Source: Bacteriovoracaceae bacterium (GTDB taxonomy: Bacteria > Bdellovibrionota > Bacteriovoracia > Bacteriovoracales > Bacteriovoracaceae). From it: a stretch of 5,645 bases of DNA. The stretch lies in the NCBI GenBank assembly GCA_023146355.1, contig JAGLCH010000255.1:1-5645 (forward strand), read 5' to 3'. Below, in pieces: positions 4,872 through 5,645 of the stretch; the first letter of the stretch is position 1, and every line of letters starts with the position of its first letter. Position numbers and translations under genes: made by a program. The notes under the pieces were generated by a model, which saw only the letters and a program-made list of their open reading frames with translations, was not told the DNA's origin and searched no databases.

Positions 4872-5645
4872 TTAGAATTGGTAACGTAATGTAGCGCGAA
4901 GTGCTTGTGCTGATTCTACTGGATTCATCTGCGGGCTTGCTTTTGCATCGGCCATTGATACTGGTGCCCCATCTTGTCCAAAGAAATTGTTACTTCCTGT
5001 GTACTCATACTTGATGTATGTATATCGAAGTTGAAATGTAAGGGCCTGATCAATTAGTGGAAGGTTATAGTAAGCTTCATAAGCCTTACCGCGAGCAGCG
5101 ATTTTTGAACCAAGTAGAGTATCTTCACCATAAGTAAAAGATCTCCAGTACTTTGATCCCTGGTTGTACTCAAGTCCAAAAGACTCACCATCTTTAAAGA
5201 AACCTGGAAGACTTACACCTGCCCAGTAAGAGTGACCTTTTTGCTTCTTATCAGAACCAAGCATCTTCATATCTTTATTTGGAGTTGTTTGTGACATTGA
5301 ATATGAACCAAATACTTTGATCCCGTCCAGATAGTCATTTACCATATTTCCAATACCATCAATTTCCATTGAAACTGTTGCATTGCTTAATTCACCATGA
5401 TCTTCGAGACCATTACTATCTTCAGGAGTACCGGCCTGGATCTTACCCATTGTTTCTTGAGTGAAACCAGGAAGGTTGTTTGCATGATAAACCTGAGTCT
5501 TGATGTTGTATTGACCATCATTGTAAGGGGTGAAGATAAACCCTAACATATCGATTGGACCATCTTTTGCTGTATCAGTTGCGTAATCATCTCCGGACAT
5601 CTCAAAGCGAGATTTTGCATTTGTAAGTCCACGACCTGCACATAC
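4872..5645 (-). CDS. Outer-membrane beta-barrel protein, DUF3373-like, C-terminal part (5' end outside window)
   Basis: The frame stays open to the window edge, so the first Met at 5600 is internal: 15 further codons (VCAGRGLTNAKSRFE) precede it. The visible 257 residues have no cytoplasmic-type hydrophobic helices. They are rich in Gly, Tyr, Asn, Ser and Asp, with alternating strand patterns such as ALTFQLRYTYIKYEYTG and a final strand ALRATLRYQF ending in Phe, the classic C-terminal signal for BAM-mediated insertion. GRGLTNAKSRFEMSGDD, YWRSFTYGEDTLLGSKIAARGKAYEAYY and YTGSNNFFG resemble what I recall of DUF3373 family barrels (often 450-500 aa) in Campylobacterota and Deltaproteobacteria. 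The family name is from memory; the barrel class is well supported. Transport substrate is unknown. The gene ends in a strong UUCG-loop terminator. The adjacent secreted rhodanese recalls the Geobacter ExtH-ExtI pair, but no multiheme cytochrome is visible here. Confidence 0.82.
   Translation of the reverse strand, partial: VCAGRGLTNAKSRFEMSGDDYATDTAKDGPIDMLGFIFTPYNDGQYNIKTQVYHANNLPGFTQETMGKIQAGTPEDSNGLEDHGELSNATVSMEIDGIGNMVNDYLDGIKVFGSYSMSQTTPNKDMKMLGSDKKQKGHSYWAGVSLPGFFKDGESFGLEYNQGSKYWRSFTYGEDTLLGSKIAARGKAYEAYYNLPLIDQALTFQLRYTYIKYEYTGSNNFFGQDGAPVSMADAKASPQMNPVESAQALRATLRYQF

Noticed and set aside
5598..5600. ATG as the start of the beta-barrel gene
   Set aside because: The frame continues open to the window edge with family-like residues (GRGLTNAKSRFE), there is no signal peptide after this Met, and the protein would be only half a barrel.
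1..5645. CRISPR array, insertion sequence, tRNA or phage genes
   Set aside because: No repeated spacer pattern, transposase-like frame, long terminal inverted repeat or tRNA-like fold was seen on either strand.

Overview
The window is AT-rich, gene-dense DNA from a Gram-negative bacterium. It has a C-terminal half of an outer-membrane beta-barrel ending in Phe and a secreted protein with a Sec signal peptide. Gene content (class III ribonucleotide reductase, a multi-domain periplasmic rhodanese, a DUF3373-like barrel) suggests an anaerobic or facultative member of a deltaproteobacterial, Bdellovibrionota/Bacteriovoracia or Campylobacterota-like group. This placement is an inference from protein style only; no rRNA or marker gene is present.

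Left part (1-3154, + strand): a compact operon nrdR-nrdD-nrdG. The last 40 codons of nrdR, the repressor of ribonucleotide reductase genes, end 2 bp before nrdD, the anaerobic ribonucleotide reductase. nrdD overlaps nrdG, its radical-SAM activase, by 22 bp. NrdD makes dNTPs without oxygen, NrdG installs its glycyl radical, and NrdR senses the nucleotide pool. The NrdD here carries a C-terminal thioredoxin/glutaredoxin-like domain with a CSKC motif. This suggests a thioredoxin-dependent rather than formate-dependent enzyme that carries its own reductant.

Middle (3151-3411, - strand): a probable small gene of 86 codons, convergent with nrdG and sharing its stop-codon CTAG. It has no clear ribosome binding site, but an extended -10-like element sits just before its ATG. 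A strong terminator hairpin separates it from the next gene.

Right part (3474-5645, - strand): a secreted protein with three rhodanese domains behind a small beta-rich domain, then the 3' end of an outer-membrane beta-barrel gene resembling DUF3373, cut by the window edge. A perfect UUCG-loop terminator separates the two, so the rhodanese gene probably has its own promoter. A 15-bp inverted repeat lies in its upstream region. A secreted rhodanese beside an outer-membrane barrel recalls the ExtH/ExtI pair of Geobacter, but a functional link is only a hypothesis.
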